Shown one piece after another: positions 25,891 to 38,232 of a stretch of 64,000 bases of DNA. Each line of letters starts with the position of its first letter. Position 1 is the stretch's first letter. Source of the DNA: Mantis religiosa (taxonomy: Eukaryota; Arthropoda; Insecta; Mantodea; Mantidae); NCBI GenBank assembly GCA_030765055.1, contig JAUKNK010000057.1:5759501-5823500 (forward strand), in the 5' to 3' direction. A model generated the notes under the pieces. The model saw only the letters and a program-made list of their open reading frames with translations. It was not told the origin of the DNA and ran no database searches. The position numbers and the translations under genes are program-made.

Positions 25891-25948
25891 AATATAAAAG
25901 CACACACGCTCACACACACACACTGTAATGAGAGTAAGGTTTATATAG

Positions 25949-26403
25949 TGTAACGGGAGCGCTGGAACACCCTGTGAAGGTAGCTGGCAGCGGAAGGGCA
26001 GGGGAGGTTCGGTTAGCCACACCTCCTCCTCGTTCGTCTTGTAGTGGTGTCAGGCTGTGGTCAGGGAAAAAACATGACTGTGTCGCCTGTTTTCTCTACA
26101 CCTGTTTCTCGATCTTTCTGTTACTAGAACAATCCTGTAAACACCAGAAGGCAGGATAGTCAGTGACGTGTTAATGAACGAAAGGGTTGTGCAACGGAAG
26201 ACTGTACGTAACTGTGAAGGTGTACCGGAGCTTACGTAACCGCGAGGCCAAGTGAAGTTGTAACGGACGAACTGGTGAATTGTAATTGTTGCAGCACGTA
26301 ATTCTGTGTAATTGGCAAGAGTTTAACTGTAAGTCGGTGGAAATAAAGAACATTTTTGAGTGGTGAAATTGAACTTTTCATTTCACGAACCCACAAAGTC
26401 ACA
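25949..26403 (+). repeat. 5' LTR with promoter-region deletion
   Basis: 455 bp, against 561 bp for the 3' LTR. About 105 bp that in the 3' LTR contains GATATAAAGATGG and a TCAGT-type initiator region is missing here, between GGCAGGATA and GTCAGTGACG. Confidence 0.85.
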
Positions 26404-26445
26404 CTGGTGTCAGGAAGCGGGAAAACATCACCGAACATTACAACC

Positions 26446-27570
26446 ATGGACGCGGCATTGGAAAAGATTTTGGAGAAAATGATGGAAATGAAGACGGCCA
26501 ACGACAACCTCACCGCCGAGTTGAAACAAATGAAGACGGCAAATGAAAACCTCGCTGCAAAAATAGAAACGGCTAACAACAACCTGGCCACGACAATGAC
26601 CTCAAAGATGGCCGAACTGACCACGGAAATGAAGGTGGCGAACGAGGCTCTCGCCGCCGAATTTCAAGAACAGTTGGCCGGCGTGAGGGATGACGTGACG
26701 GAGCTGGGCAAGCGGATGGGCCAAGTAGACGACCGCCTTAATGATTTAGAGGAAAAGGCCGACAACATCGCAAAACCCCTCACCCGCCTGACGGAGGAAA
26801 ACCGGCCTTATGTGTGGACGGAGGACGCCGGAGACGGTTTCCAGCACCCGAAGGGGACCCTGTGCAGTGCTCCAATTTTGGGTTTCCCACAACCGGGTGG
26901 CGCCTTCATTGTGGACACCGACGCTAGCGACCATTACATTGGAGGTGTCCTACCGCAGATCCAGGACGGCCATGAGCGCACAAGAGTGGAAGAGAAGGAG
27001 CGTGCCGCAGCAGTCCGAGTAGTTGTGGCAGTGCCTGCTGAAGGATGGGATAGCGCAGGCCTGAGGAGGGAGCAGCTGGCGGACGCAGACTTGGGGCCAC
27101 TCTTGAGGGAAGTGGAGGCAGGGACGAGACCAACCTGGGAGGACATCGCACCGAGGAGCGCCACCTACAAGTCGCACTGGGCCCAATGGGACTCGTTGAA
27201 GACCAGAGAGGGCGTGCTGTTCCGGGTATGGGAGTCACCCGATGGGAAGGCGCAGAGAGGACAGTTGGTACTTCCCCGGAGCAAGGTCCCGGAAGTCTTG
27301 GAGGAAGTGCACGCCGGTACTTCAGGAGGACACCTGGGAGCGAACCGAATGATTCACAAACTACGGCAGCGCTACTTCTGGCTGAGACTCCGAGCAGATG
27401 CTGGTGGTACACCTGGACCGCCTCGCACGCTACGATGGGGCTGTTCGAGGCGAACAGCTTTGAGGAGGGAGCAGTGTAACGGGAGCGCTGGAACACCCTG
27501 TGAAGGCAGCTGGCAGCGGAAGGGCAGGGGAGGTTCGGTTAGCCACACCTCCTCCTCGTTCGTCTTGTAG
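26446..27570 (+). CDS. Chimeric Gag-RNase H-integrase open frame
   Basis: ATG at 26446 opens 374 residues. Residues 1-110 are the Gag coiled coil (KTANENLAAKIETANNNLA and similar). Residues 111-178 are the RT connection and start of RNase H (FIVDTDASDHYIGGVL). Residues 179-280 are the spacer after RNase H. Residues 288-318 are the first half of the integrase HHCC zinc domain (VHAGTSGGHLGANR), which then jumps, out of frame, to the pol end and reads into the 3' LTR. Three in-phase deletions kept it open. Only the Gag part could plausibly act. It may simply be a recent deletion product. Confidence 0.6.
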   Translation: MDAALEKILEKMMEMKTANDNLTAELKQMKTANENLAAKIETANNNLATTMTSKMAELTTEMKVANEALAAEFQEQLAGVRDDVTELGKRMGQVDDRLNDLEEKADNIAKPLTRLTEENRPYVWTEDAGDGFQHPKGTLCSAPILGFPQPGGAFIVDTDASDHYIGGVLPQIQDGHERTRVEEKERAAAVRVVVAVPAEGWDSAGLRREQLADADLGPLLREVEAGTRPTWEDIAPRSATYKSHWAQWDSLKTREGVLFRVWESPDGKAQRGQLVLPRSKVPEVLEEVHAGTSGGHLGANRMIHKLRQRYFWLRLRADAGGTPGPPRTLRWGCSRRTALRREQCNGSAGTPCEGSWQRKGRGGSVSHTSSSFVL

Positions 27571-28035
27571 TGGTGACAGGCTGTGGTCAGGAAAAAAACA
27601 TGACTGTGTCGCCTGTTTTCTCTACACCTGTTTCTCGATCTTTCTGTTACTAGAACAATCCTGTAAACACCAGAAGGCGGGATATTCCGATATAAAGATG
27701 GTTACAGACACACGGAGTTAGTCAGTTGTTGGTTTGGTCAGTCAGTCAGTTGGTTAGTGAGGACAGTTCTTGGTGTAAGAAGGCAGTGTTAGTCAGTGAC
27801 GTGTTAATGAACGAAAGGGTTGTGCAACGGAAGACTGTACGAACTGTGTATGTGTATCGGAGTTTGTGTAATCGCGAGTACAAGTGAAGTTGTAACGGAC
27901 GAACTGGTGAATTGTAATTGTTGCAGCACGTAATTCTGTGTAATTGGCAAGAGTTTAACTGTAAGTCGGTGGAAATAAAGAACATTTTTGAGTGGTGAAA
28001 TTGGACTTTTCATTTCACGAACCCACAAAGTCACA
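27475..28035 (+). repeat. 3' LTR of the deleted gypsy element
   Basis: 561 bp, starting TGTAACGGGAGCG and ending AAAGTCACA. It contains a TATA-like GATATAAAG (27688-27696), lost from the 5' LTR. AATAAAG near 27973 is a possible polyadenylation signal. Confidence 0.85.
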
Positions 28036-31000
28036 ATACGCACTGCAAGTCTAAATATTTGTAGTTCCCAGAGAAAGTTAATTAGTTCATTTAGAAGCGT
28101 GGTAACACATCCTTACTTATAAGCAATTTGCTGTTATACATATTAAATATCAATGAAATCCAACCGAGCTTTAAGTCATTATATGACCATAGGACATGCT
28201 GAGATGATTATTTAACATTTTTAAATTTTAAAATTTTATTTAGGGTTGTTAGGAAAAGACTAATTTGTATGGGAATGAAAGCGTAAAATTAGGATATTCA
28301 TGAGATGAGGCAATGTGAAGCAGCATTTCTCTGTTGTTATCACAAGTCTTTCTCTTTTCGTGTGAGATTTTGTGGCTATCAGTTTCTTCTGGTCACCAAT
28401 TGTATCAACGTATTGTAAAGAAGAGTCAGGAGATCTCTCATTTTCAGGTTTGGTTCAGAGTAGAAGTTAATACAATTTTGGAGAGGTCTAGTTTTGTAAC
28501 AAATAATTTAGTTATATTATCTGGATTACATTTGACTTTAACCCTCTTTCCTAGTCAATCATTGCAGGTTACCTCCAGCATATCAAAAAAATTCTTAAAG
28601 CCTTAATAAAAAGATTCCATTAAGTACATAAAACTCCTTACTCCTGTACGTCTACTCACCACTAACAAGATTACAGAACACATATCTCCTTATGAACATT
28701 ATTGATTTTCCTCTTCAATCCAAAAGTTTTCATCTTTTCACAGCAAGCAAGATTATTGATTTACTTTTCCATAGCAACCGTTCATCATATCATGGCCCAC
28801 TAATATTCAGAATACAAAACTCATTTCAAACCAAAACTGCCGTTACAAATGTGAGTGAAATAAGATGTAATATTATTGTTAGTAGCTGCTGCAAGAATTG
28901 ATTACGTAATGTAATGATGTGCACCAGTAGGACGTTAGTTATTTGGTTGCTATAGCAACATAGAAAGAATGGATCAAGGGATTATCTGCAATGGGCGTTC
29001 TGCATCAGAACTCCATAGGAGGAAGATGTGTATTTGGGTCTCTCCGAGCATGTGCGGAAACAATTTTGTGTATATGCATTTAAGATGCATTAAATAGTGT
29101 AAGTGTAAGAGAAGAATCGTTCATCTATAAGTCAATCACCGTTTCTTAAAGGACAGCACGTCATTTTAATGTCTCAAAGTTTGGTAAATTTTCAGAAGAA
29201 TGAAATTTTCGACTTTGAAAGAAAAGAGAAGCAGTTGTTTATTCTAAATGCAGTAATAATTTTTCCACTACTCCACCACCATGCACAGATATAAGATCTC
29301 TAACGCCAGGGATGTTGCCGAGGAACCTACAGGATTACACTACAAGATGTTCACAAAGGTGACAAACAAATCCTCACATCATCCATCCCACATGATTTAC
29401 AGCATTCCCACTGCAAATGATCGCCACAATGAAGGGCTTCTAGAACGAAATCTTCAGAATTCTGTTTTGCAACATAGTTCATTGAAATGCTATTTGAAAA
29501 GAAATGCAATAAACAGTTATATTGTTACTGTTGGTAACGACATATGCTTTTTAGATGGCTTTCCGTAAAATATTAGAAGTCACAATATTAAACACATTAG
29601 CTAAAATATAATAATATAATAATTGTACCCTACAATTTGACTCAAGTCTACGTAAAAAGAACAAACATATTTTAAAATACATCTTGTCATTAGTTATGTT
29701 CCGATACAAGTCATCAGCTATTACTTCTGTTCCCCCTGACTAAGTAGTTATCAAAATAATTTTGGCATGTTTTCTCAAACAGAAAGGAACGTTGCATTTC
29801 CCAAATGCATATTCACCTTTGCTGTTCTTGTCTTTACTGCAGGACTCAAATCATCTTCTTTTCACTTACTAAGGTACATTCGGCAACTCAACTGCTTTTG
29901 GTTGTTCCAGTTTATATATCTTTCAAACCACTGGGAAGCTTTGATGCCGTTACTCTTCTCTGTAGCAGTTGTGACAGTAAAGCTAAAGACCAACACTTTC
30001 AAATATTCCGGTCCTGTGGAATATTTGTTTTGGTTTACCTCAAGGATAATGCTAGAATTAATACCTACAATATTCAACATATGGTTAAAATTACCACGTA
30101 GCACACAATGCATGTGTTATTTCAGCATTTATTATTTTATTATTATTATCTTGCCAACTTCAACAGTTGGTCCTACGAAACATGAAAACCTGACATAAAA
30201 ACTACTGTTTTACCATTTTGGAACATAAGATTCATTTGCAAGATGGCCTCAGCTATACTTAGGAGATGTGTGACCTCCAGCAATTTTTACAAGATGTTTC
30301 CTTCAAAACTATTAATTGCCATCAACCAGAAGGAAGCTCATGGGGACAAACCAGAGACTGAATGAGTAGCATGAACTACAATTTGCAAAACAAAGGAGTC
30401 ATAAACTAACACTACTTGTGATTTTTAATAGCAAAGCTCAAGTTTTATTCCACATAAATGCGGTATCTGATCAATATCATACTTAGAATAAGGAATATAT
30501 TGAGAAAGAGAAATACTGTCACAGTGCCTTTATGGAACATTTGTATCAGCTGCGAGAAAAAACCTCAGGATAAAGCTGCACCTGAAAGCTATCTCGATAA
30601 TGTTACTATTCATCCCACTGTAATGATGAACCCATTTGCCTACCCAATGTGACAATTTTGTGTTGTTTCAACCAAGCAACAGGGTCAAATTTATTCACAT
30701 GTACTCTACTCGCCTTCCTGAACGAATGTGAAAATGACGCTATGGAGCATCTATTAAGTGTGAAGTAGACAAACCACTTGTGTGAGTTCACTGTCAAAGT
30801 AACAAAAGCCTGGAATACAACGAATAATGAAACCGCATTGAAGTGATAATTCTAGTACTAATAATAATGTGATGATAAACACAAACTTGATACAAACTCC
30901 TGAGACCAAACCACACATTACCTGGATAAGAACTGCCCATTCCCTCTATAATAAGAACTGCTTCCTTGAAACACGACAAGTAGTGCTCTGGTAACATACT

Positions 31001-31073
31001 CTGTTCATCTCCACTTGATAACTTCATAAATCCAATTATTGGGTAGGAAACATGATAATGAATATTTAACAAA
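28036..31073. other. Unassigned AT-rich region
   Basis: Apart from the repeat at 28424-28794, I recognise nothing here. Open frames such as 29281-29568 (95 codons) and 29767-30198 (143 codons) show no family motif and have the composition of surrounding non-coding DNA. Confidence 0.35.
28424..28794 (+). repeat. Copy 1 of a dispersed non-coding repeat
   Basis: It aligns in the same orientation to 48944-49398 over nearly its full length. Shared blocks are GAGATCTCTCATTTT, ATCTGGATTACATTT, TTTCCTAGTCAA, GCAAGATTATTGATTT and AACCGTTCATCAT. Neither copy has a shared open frame. Confidence 0.65.
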
Positions 31074-32005
31074 TTATTGTGTGCTTCTACTGCCATGAAT
31101 CAAACTATTTATTTTCAAAAGTGACGAACGACTAAAGCTCTTGTCACAAACTTTACATTGGTGTGCCTACTTACGTTGATGAACCAAATTATGTGTTTTC
31201 AAGGCTGACAATCGAGTAAAGCCCTTATCACAAACTTTACATTGATGTGCCTTTGTACTTTCATTAACTAAATTATGTGTTTTGAAAGTTGACAACTGAG
31301 TAAAGCTCTTATCACAAACTTTACATAGATGTGATCTTCTTGCCTTCATGAATTAAACTATGCGTTTTCAGATGTGACAATTGGGTAAACCTCTTATCAC
31401 AAACTTTACATTGGTGTGGCTTTGTACTTTCATGAACGAAAGTATGTGTTTTCAAAGTTGACAACTGAGTAAAGCTCTTAGCACAAACTTTACATTGATG
31501 TGGCTTCTTACCTTCATGAATTAAATTATGTATTTTCAAATTTGACAACCGAGTAAAGCACTTACCACAAACTTTACATTGGTGTCGCTTCTTGCCTTCA
31601 TGAACTAAAATATGTCTTTTCAAACTTGACAACTGAGTAAAGCTCTTATCACAAACATTACACTGATGTGGTTTCTTACCAGCATTAATAATGGTATGTG
31701 TTTTCAAATTCGATACAGATGTAGAGCTGTTCTCACTCGTGCTACACCGTTCTGTTTTTTTCCTCCTATCACTTAAATTACTATGTTCTAAGTATAAAGT
31801 GTGTGCCCCATCACTACATTTATCATATTGATCAGAATGTACGTATTCCTCTGCAGTTAGTACATCACATGTAACATCATATTTTTGATACTCATATTCA
31901 AGACGATCGATTCCATTACAGAAGCCTGTATTTCTTGTTGGGACTTCAGCACAGAACAATGCAGACTTGTCAAGAGTCATGACAGCAACTATTTCTGGGT
32001 ATAAT
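31074..32005 (-). pseudogene. C2H2 zinc-finger exon (exon 3) with frameshift and nonsense
   Basis: Acceptor TGCAACATTTCAG precedes 32005; the exon 2 phase (AG|A) gives R-LYPEIVAVMTLDK in the right frame. A spacer is followed by fingers of the form HQCKVCxKxFTxLSxLKxHxLxHEGKK: four in frame (31675-31340), a one-base insertion near 31335-31340, then two more in another frame (finger 5 has Asn for its last His). TAG at 31167-31169 precedes a degenerate seventh finger ending at 31074. Fingers 1-4 bear C2H2 ligands and HEGKKPH linkers. The gene probably encoded a DNA-binding factor; a sequencing error at the insertion cannot be excluded. Confidence 0.8.
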
Positions 32006-35000
32006 CTGAAATGTTGCACAACTTAGTATCATTTAGTATCATTTTTAAATTGTAAGACATAAGTGATAAGTGATTATTGGAAAGAACTTACTAATAATGA
32101 ATCTACCTATAATCATTTTAAATTAATCTGGAAGTGTACAGCCCAGTACTGTAATTTTTGTTCTGCTCTAGATTGTGGTGAAGAAAGGTCAAGTAAACAA
32201 CTCCATTGTCAGTCAATGCCCACAGCAAAGTGATCAACTATACCATTCAGATTTGATTATTCTATTACAGCAATGGTACTTCAAGTGTCATGCAAAGCGA
32301 AGGCAAAGGCACAGCAAATCAAAGGAAAGTTAAATATAAGTTAATGGAAAGGAATAATTCTAAAGTAAAATACAGCCTTTGAAAGGGCACTAATGACCAG
32401 CGAGTTGAGTGCCACTAAATTTTAATCATTATCTTCAAGTGTCACAAAACACTGCACTCATTTGCCTTTGCTGTCAGCTATCAATAGCCAGTGAAGGAAG
32501 TTTTGAATACTGGTTAAGCTGAAAAAGTGTAACTGAGAGGTTCTCATATTACATTCTTGTTCTTTTGCTGAAGAAATAAAGATATGAAAGAAGAGAATTT
32601 TGACAGACATAGTCAACTGAAAAATTCAACATCATAGCCAGGATTTGAACACGGATTTCCCAGTCTGTCAGTTGCTGTAACTATTGAGCTATAGCATTAA
32701 TGCTATCATGATATTAATTCTCAAATTGACTCGCATTATATATATGAGACAACTCCTTAATGGCGACTTATAACACGTAAGAACCTAAGTCCAGGCTTTA
32801 TAGTCAACCAATATTATCTGTCAGTCTGACTGAACCTATCCAGAATTTGGCCTACACACGGCTGGTGTGACAGAACAATTTAACTAACATTTAGATCTAA
32901 TTGTAGCATAGCATCCACTCTGCCATCTAATGTAATTTCCTATCTGCCTCCCATTGTTGACCCAGCATTTTATCATTGTTAATCTTCCTTTTCTTATCTA
33001 CTTCTTTTTAACTTTCCAAAACAACTTTCACACATTTTTATTTCCTCCTGCAACAATTCTTAAAGCTATTAACTTGATTCAAATCTTTTGATGTTCTCGT
33101 CCCATAGCGCTAGTTCTCTACTGTTGTTAAGTATTGAACCGTACTTTCTGTTTCTCTACAATAATTCACATATTCCTATTGTGCTTCTTAATTACATTGA
33201 TCCCATTCTTATCCAAGACATTCCTTCCTCGTCCTGTCTATTGCATAGTTTTACATATTCCCTTTTAGATCACAATAAAATTTAAAGATTTTTCTATTTT
33301 CTAGCCTTCCGCATAACTGTCTTTCTATATCTTCCATTGTGGTTGTAATTATTTTCCATAAAATGTCTTCTTTTCCATTTTCTATATTCCATTTATCCTG
33401 AATTCATATTTCTTCCATAGCTCTTTTTACTACTGTCCTCTATCTATTCCTGTTCCCTACTTTCTTTTGTCAAATTATATAGACGTCTAGGATTTTGTCT
33501 TGTCTTTTGTCAAGTATTTATAGCAAACTCTCAGGAGTTTTACAAATATTATACCTGCGAATCAGGTTTTTCCTAATTCCACTAAGGAGCTGATATCTTT
33601 ACTATTACTTACTTTTGACATTCTACTGCAGAGACAAGGATATACCAAAGTAGACTTTAAATTACAGACATATACAGAAAATAGATTTAGCACCTTTGTC
33701 GGTATTGGTTCAAAAATTGAATAAAGGAAAGGTGAATCTTAGATATAAGACTAAACTGACCCTCTTTAGCCTCAACTGGTTACTTTTATCTCTCTTGTAC
33801 TATTAATTACTAAATACTTAGTGTTATATGAAAACAGAAAGGTTTTGCCACATATCTTGTGGTAGGTAAAAGCAGCTTATAAGATGTTGAAACAATAGTA
33901 ACATCTTCAGAAGTGTTTGACTATGAGCTGAAATTTAAATTCAATATCCCCTCTATGATAAAAGAAAACAAATTGGATCCTACATCCTGCACATTGTTAA
34001 AATCACACAGAATTCAAATGAACTGTTTAGTGGAGAAGGGAACTACGTCACTTTTTAACCTTCTAGGATAGACAAAAAACGTTTAGTTAAAGTTCTGTTT
34101 TATGTACTCCTTATTACAGTACAGTAGATATATCTAAATGCACCCAATTAATTCCTACTAATTACTGAAAAAAATGATTTTGAAAAAAATTCACTTAGTT
34201 TCTTTCTGTACTTGATAAATTTAGCAGTTTAATGTCCTTACTTACTTAAAAAATATAGTTTTTTACTACAATATTGATTTTCAACATACTGAATACCATA
34301 ATATTTGAACTGCATAAAACACAAAATGAAAAAGCACATTAACTTTTGTAGTGCATTCAGATATTCCGTAATTTATAAATTACTGTTATTTGGGTCATTT
34401 AGATGTCCTCCATGTTCTGAATGCCACTCCCAGTTTTGGATATGCTGGCTCCAGGTTCATGAGAACAATGGTACGCATTGGCAGCAAATAGAATGCATCT
34501 GTTAGACAACTATTAATAAATTAATGTGTTGCTATTATTCCAAACATATTCCTTAAACTGGGAAATAGCAAATGATTCTTTCTTATTCCTTGGAATATCC
34601 TTACATGCTGTTTCCATAGAAATCAAATTTTAGTAAAATTGTGGTAGCTACTTGTTAATATTTGTAATTAGTATTCCAAAATATATGCAATATAACCCTG
34701 AAGATATGCACTAATGGGGTATCAAATGGTGCTAATAAGCTGCATTATAAGTAATCTCTTACTGCACTTAACCTAAGCCAGCAGCAGGAAATACTTTCTG
34801 TGACCTAAATCCTAATTAAATATATTAAATATACAATGTTGTACTCACTGCTTTTTGCAAATCTGACAGAACACCACACCACTATTGTAGCTCAGACATG
34901 AATAATCCTATATCCATAGCTTATGTCAATGGTATTTTAGAAATTATTTCCTTCAGTATTTTGTTAATGTTACATGAACCACAACAAAGTAAGAACCTGA

Positions 35001-35640
35001 AAGTACATTTGCTCTTGCAAAGTCAGGATGCACTGAACAGCACTGCTCTCGCACTAAGGGAGTTAAAGCGGAAACAATCATGAAGTGCTTCAAAACAACG
35101 AGATGATGAAAAGGATGCTCTTGCACTCACTGAAGCTGAAGAAAATGCAAAGTAATGACTTAATTAAAAGGTGGAACATTTCATGTAGTCTGAAGTGCTG
35201 CGTTAGAAATGATTAACTCCTGTAAACCAAAGTAACTTAAACTTTGCCAACAGATCTAATAAAAATCCATAATGAAGATGGCAAGAAAGAGAATGATGTG
35301 CAGAATTAACATACAAGAAGCAAACACATGTATAAATAAAATCATGGATTGACAATGTACACCATTGCATAGGGAAAAACAAATGAGACCAGAAATTTTA
35401 AACACACCTTCCTTCATGTAGCAGAAACAGCAAGTAACATATAAAGCAATCAAAGATGGGAACAACAACATAAAAATTGCATAATGTAACATACAACACA
35501 TGTTCTTATTTGACGTTACTGCTAGTATGATATTGTAGTACTTTATAGCACAAAATACCTGAAAATAAGTGAACAATTACAGAACAGCTTTTAAGGTATA
35601 TAGTTTCGTATATGAATTATTACAAATATAATTTGTTGTA
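32006..35640. other. Intron 2 of the zinc-finger gene, mostly unassigned
   Basis: About 3.8 kb between exon 3 and exon 2 on the minus strand. It is AT-rich, with one diverged tRNA-like repeat at 32600-32890. No other feature can be supported. Confidence 0.5.
32600..32890. repeat. Diverged copy of the tRNA-like repeat
   Basis: AGCCAGGATTTGAACACGGATTTCCCAG and the following TTAATGGCGACTTATAAC..GTAAGAACCTAAG match the order of blocks in the unit at 14040 but with many substitutions, so it is an older copy. Confidence 0.55.
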
Positions 35641-35810
35641 TTTTGTAGACTGAAACATGTTCAGTATGGGAATTTCTTTTGTCCCATATGATTTTGCTTA
35701 GAGCAAGTTCTATAGTATATGTATTAGTTCAAGAGCTCGATGACACATGTACTAAAACATAAACGCTGGAGTAAACATAAGGGTTATAACTGAAAAGAGT
35801 AAGGACTTAC

Positions 35811-35842
35811 CTTGAGCATTTTATTGGAGGAAGGACCACATC
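35811..35842 (-). CDS. Exon 2 (32 nt) of zinc-finger gene, arm B
   Basis: On the minus strand TTATGTTACAG precedes 35842 and the exon ends AAG|GTAAGT at 35811. Translation in phase 0 is DVVLPPIKCS plus AG, completed to Arg by the first base of exon 3. Length, phase and splice sites equal arm A exon 2. Confidence 0.7.
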
Positions 35843-36218
35843 CTGTAACATAATAATTCAAATGTATTACTTTCACACAAATATCTACACAGTGTTAAAT
35901 GTACTGCTAAGATATTTACAAGATATGTAGAGACAATATTTGATGTTTGATCTTGCAATAATGGGTACGAAAACCAAGTGGAGAAAGTATTTGTTTGGTT
36001 TAGAGAACACAGAACTAGAAACAGAAATGTTTTATAAATCAGAATATATGATTAAGTGGTCAAGCACTTACAAATATTAAGAGAGGAACACATACAGGAA
36101 AGAATGGTTAACATACAAAGTATAAACTAAAAAGAAGCGTAGGGACAGTGAAGCACAAATTAGTACAAAAGTGAATCGAGAATATATTGACACATTGCTT
36201 CACTCACCTGTTTATTCA

Positions 36219-36258
36219 CAGGACATGTTTCAAGAGCTCTTGCTCCTATCCTCAGCTG
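36219..36258 (-). ncRNA. Hammerhead-like motif, left pLTR of intronic PLE
   Basis: Minus strand: CAG, CTGAGGA, stem II AGGAG..CTCTT (one G-T pair), GAAAC, palindromic ACATGT, C, then CTG closing stem I. GTC precedes the expected cleavage point. Confidence 0.6.
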
Positions 36259-36293
36259 ATACTCGACTAGTGCAAGTTGTAATGGTTTCTAGT

Positions 36294-37526
36294 ATCAAAA
36301 ACTCGTTTGAATTGTTAAATCTCCTGAAGGACACAAAGATCAACTCTACAGATGCTTTAGTTTCCTTCGACGTCATTTCTTTATATCCAAGTATACCTAC
36401 CAATGGGCTTATTCCACTTCTCAAAAAATGGCTGGAATCAATACAAATAACACCTGAAGAAATAGAAGAACTTTCACAACTTACAGAAATTTGTATCAAT
36501 CAAAATTTTTTCAGCTTTAATGGACAGATCTATAAACAAAAAACGGGTCTAGCTATGGGCAACCCATTGTCTCCCTTCTTGGCAGATTTATTCATGAGTG
36601 CTTTTGAAATACATATCACAAAAGGTTTTCCAAAGTATTTCAAAGTGTGGTATCGCTATGTTGATGACATTTTTGCAATAGTACCTAAAAACCTCATACA
36701 AGATGGTCTTAAACTTTTGAATATACAAAATCCAGCTATAAAATTTACATTGGAAACAGAAGAGGATGGTGTGGTCCCCTTTTTGGACATCAAGATCAAA
36801 AAAATGAACAACAAACTCACTTTTGGTATCTACAGGAAACTGACACACACAGATAATTACATTAAGAACAACAGTTTCAACCCAAAACAACACCAACATG
36901 CCATTTTCAACAGTTTAATGTTTCGGATGATCAACTTTCCACTAAACAGAGAAGATTATCAAGAAGAATACCTACACTTAAAAAAAGTAGCTATATCCAA
37001 CGGTTTCAACCCAAATTTAGTAGACAAAACTGTTAACAGACTCAACAAAGCTAAGAAAATAAAAGAAACCACCATCCTAGAACCTACAGGAGAAAAAGAG
37101 AAAAAACTTTTTAAAAAATTCACCTTCCACCCATCAGCCTATAACAAATTCCAAAAAATCTTCTCAAAACACAAAATAACTCTTGCACCTCAAAATAGGT
37201 TTAATATCAGAAATTTGTTAAAAGGCCCTCCCAAAAATTCAATCACTACCAAAGAAAAACCAGGAATCTATGAGATCAAATGTGAAACTTGCCCTAAAAT
37301 TTATATAGGAAAAACAAAAGGAAATATTAACATCAGAACTAAAGAACATATGAGAAACATTAAAAATGGTGAAACAGAAAAATCAGCAGTGGCTTTTCAT
37401 TTTTTGAATACTAGACATGACATCAATTTGGAAACATCTCTAATAAAATATGTTAATCACCCCATAGACCTTTCCGTATGGGAAAAAATCTTCATTAACA
37501 AAAATCGTCATAGTCATGAATTTTGA
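36294..37526 (+). pseudogene. PLE reverse transcriptase and GIY-YIG endonuclease, 5'-truncated
   Basis: An open frame (from 36171, the first part being antisense pLTR) gives RT from ALVSFDVISLYPSIP, through GLAMGNPLSPFLADLFM and YVDD at 36657-36668, to VPFLDIKI and FGIYRKLTHTDNYIKNN. The endonuclease follows: PGIYEIKCETCPKIYIGKT, RTKEHMRN, and AVAFHFLNTRHDI. A frame change near 37505 diverts the last residues; the usual MNFETPPPD ending is in the next frame. RT fingers and the N-terminal domain are missing. The catalytic residues seen are intact, so the copy is fairly young. Confidence 0.85.
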
Positions 37527-37621
37527 AACTCCACCACCAGACATCTTTGACAAGTACATCACGCCATCTATTGACAATACGGAGAAAGAAGAAACCACTA
37601 CAACTTGCACTAGTCGAGTAT

Positions 37622-37661
37622 CAGCTGAGGATAGGAGCAAGAGGTCTTGAAACATGTCCTG
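37622..37661 (+). ncRNA. Hammerhead-like motif, right pLTR of intronic PLE
   Basis: CAG (37622-37624), CTGAGGA (37625-37631), a stem II hairpin, GAAAC (37649-37653), palindromic ACATGT (37652-37657), C, CTG (37659-37661). It is the inverted partner of 36219-36258. Confidence 0.65.
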
Positions 37662-38232
37662 TGAATAAACAGTGTGAGTGAAGCAATGTGTCAATACATT
37701 CTCGATTCACTTTTGTAATGGTTAACATGTTAGATTCATTTACCCCAATAACACATTTGCTCATGTCATCAGTGAAGTAGCTAGTAGATTACTCACTACA
37801 ACCTGTACCTAGATTAATGATAATAATAAAGCAGTAAATGCAAATTGCTTTTAGTATACAGGTCTTCTCAAAAACACAGTCATATCTGAACATACTTAAA
37901 CATAGATACTGTATTGTATTTAAAATGTAAAAACCTGGAAGAGTGCCAATTGCCATTCTTTTTGTATACATACTTGTATGAAATGATATCCAAGATATCT
38001 ATAAGGTTATGGTTCATACTCCAGGAGCTTATACCTATGAGAGTCAGCTGATATGTCCTGGGCATATGTTTAAAGGTTTATGACTGAGTCAACTGTTGTC
38101 TTTGAATCAGTGACATAAGTTTACTCTTTATTTAAGCACAAAAGACTGTAATATTCTACAATAGTACACAATATATTGACATTATTACAAAACATTGCTC
38201 AGTCTAACTCAGCAGGTTTCTACATGACTTAC

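Larger units (their letters stand above)
25949..28035 (+). mobile_element. Internally deleted gypsy element (non-autonomous)
   Basis: LTRs at 25949-26403 and 27475-28035 bound only 1071 bp. The primer-binding site at 26405 matches the other gypsy copies, and a polypurine tract (GAGGAGGGAGCAG) precedes the 3' LTR. Flanks read ATAG and ATAC, an imperfect version of the ATAT duplication. The interior is one open frame made of gag and pol pieces. It could have moved only with helper proteins. Confidence 0.85.
36115..37716 (+). mobile_element. Penelope-like element with inverted pLTRs in arm B intron
   Basis: A 12-bp target duplication AATGGTTAACAT (36103-36114 and 37717-37728) encloses it; arm A keeps the empty site near 13645. 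A 49-nt tail (36115-36163) precedes an inverted terminal copy (about 36164-36293) that pairs with 37590-37716. The RT is 5'-truncated at the pLTR junction. The extra tail and long duplication are typical of PLE insertion. Both pLTRs carry hammerhead-like motifs. Confidence 0.9.

Noticed and set aside
29841..29873. A possible short exon between CTTTACTGCAG and AAG|GTACAT
   Set aside because: The flanks resemble splice sites, but there is no partner exon and no similarity to exon 2 of the zinc-finger gene.
29281..30198. ORFs of 95 and 143 codons as host genes
   Set aside because: No motif, no homologue in the window, and composition like the surrounding DNA.
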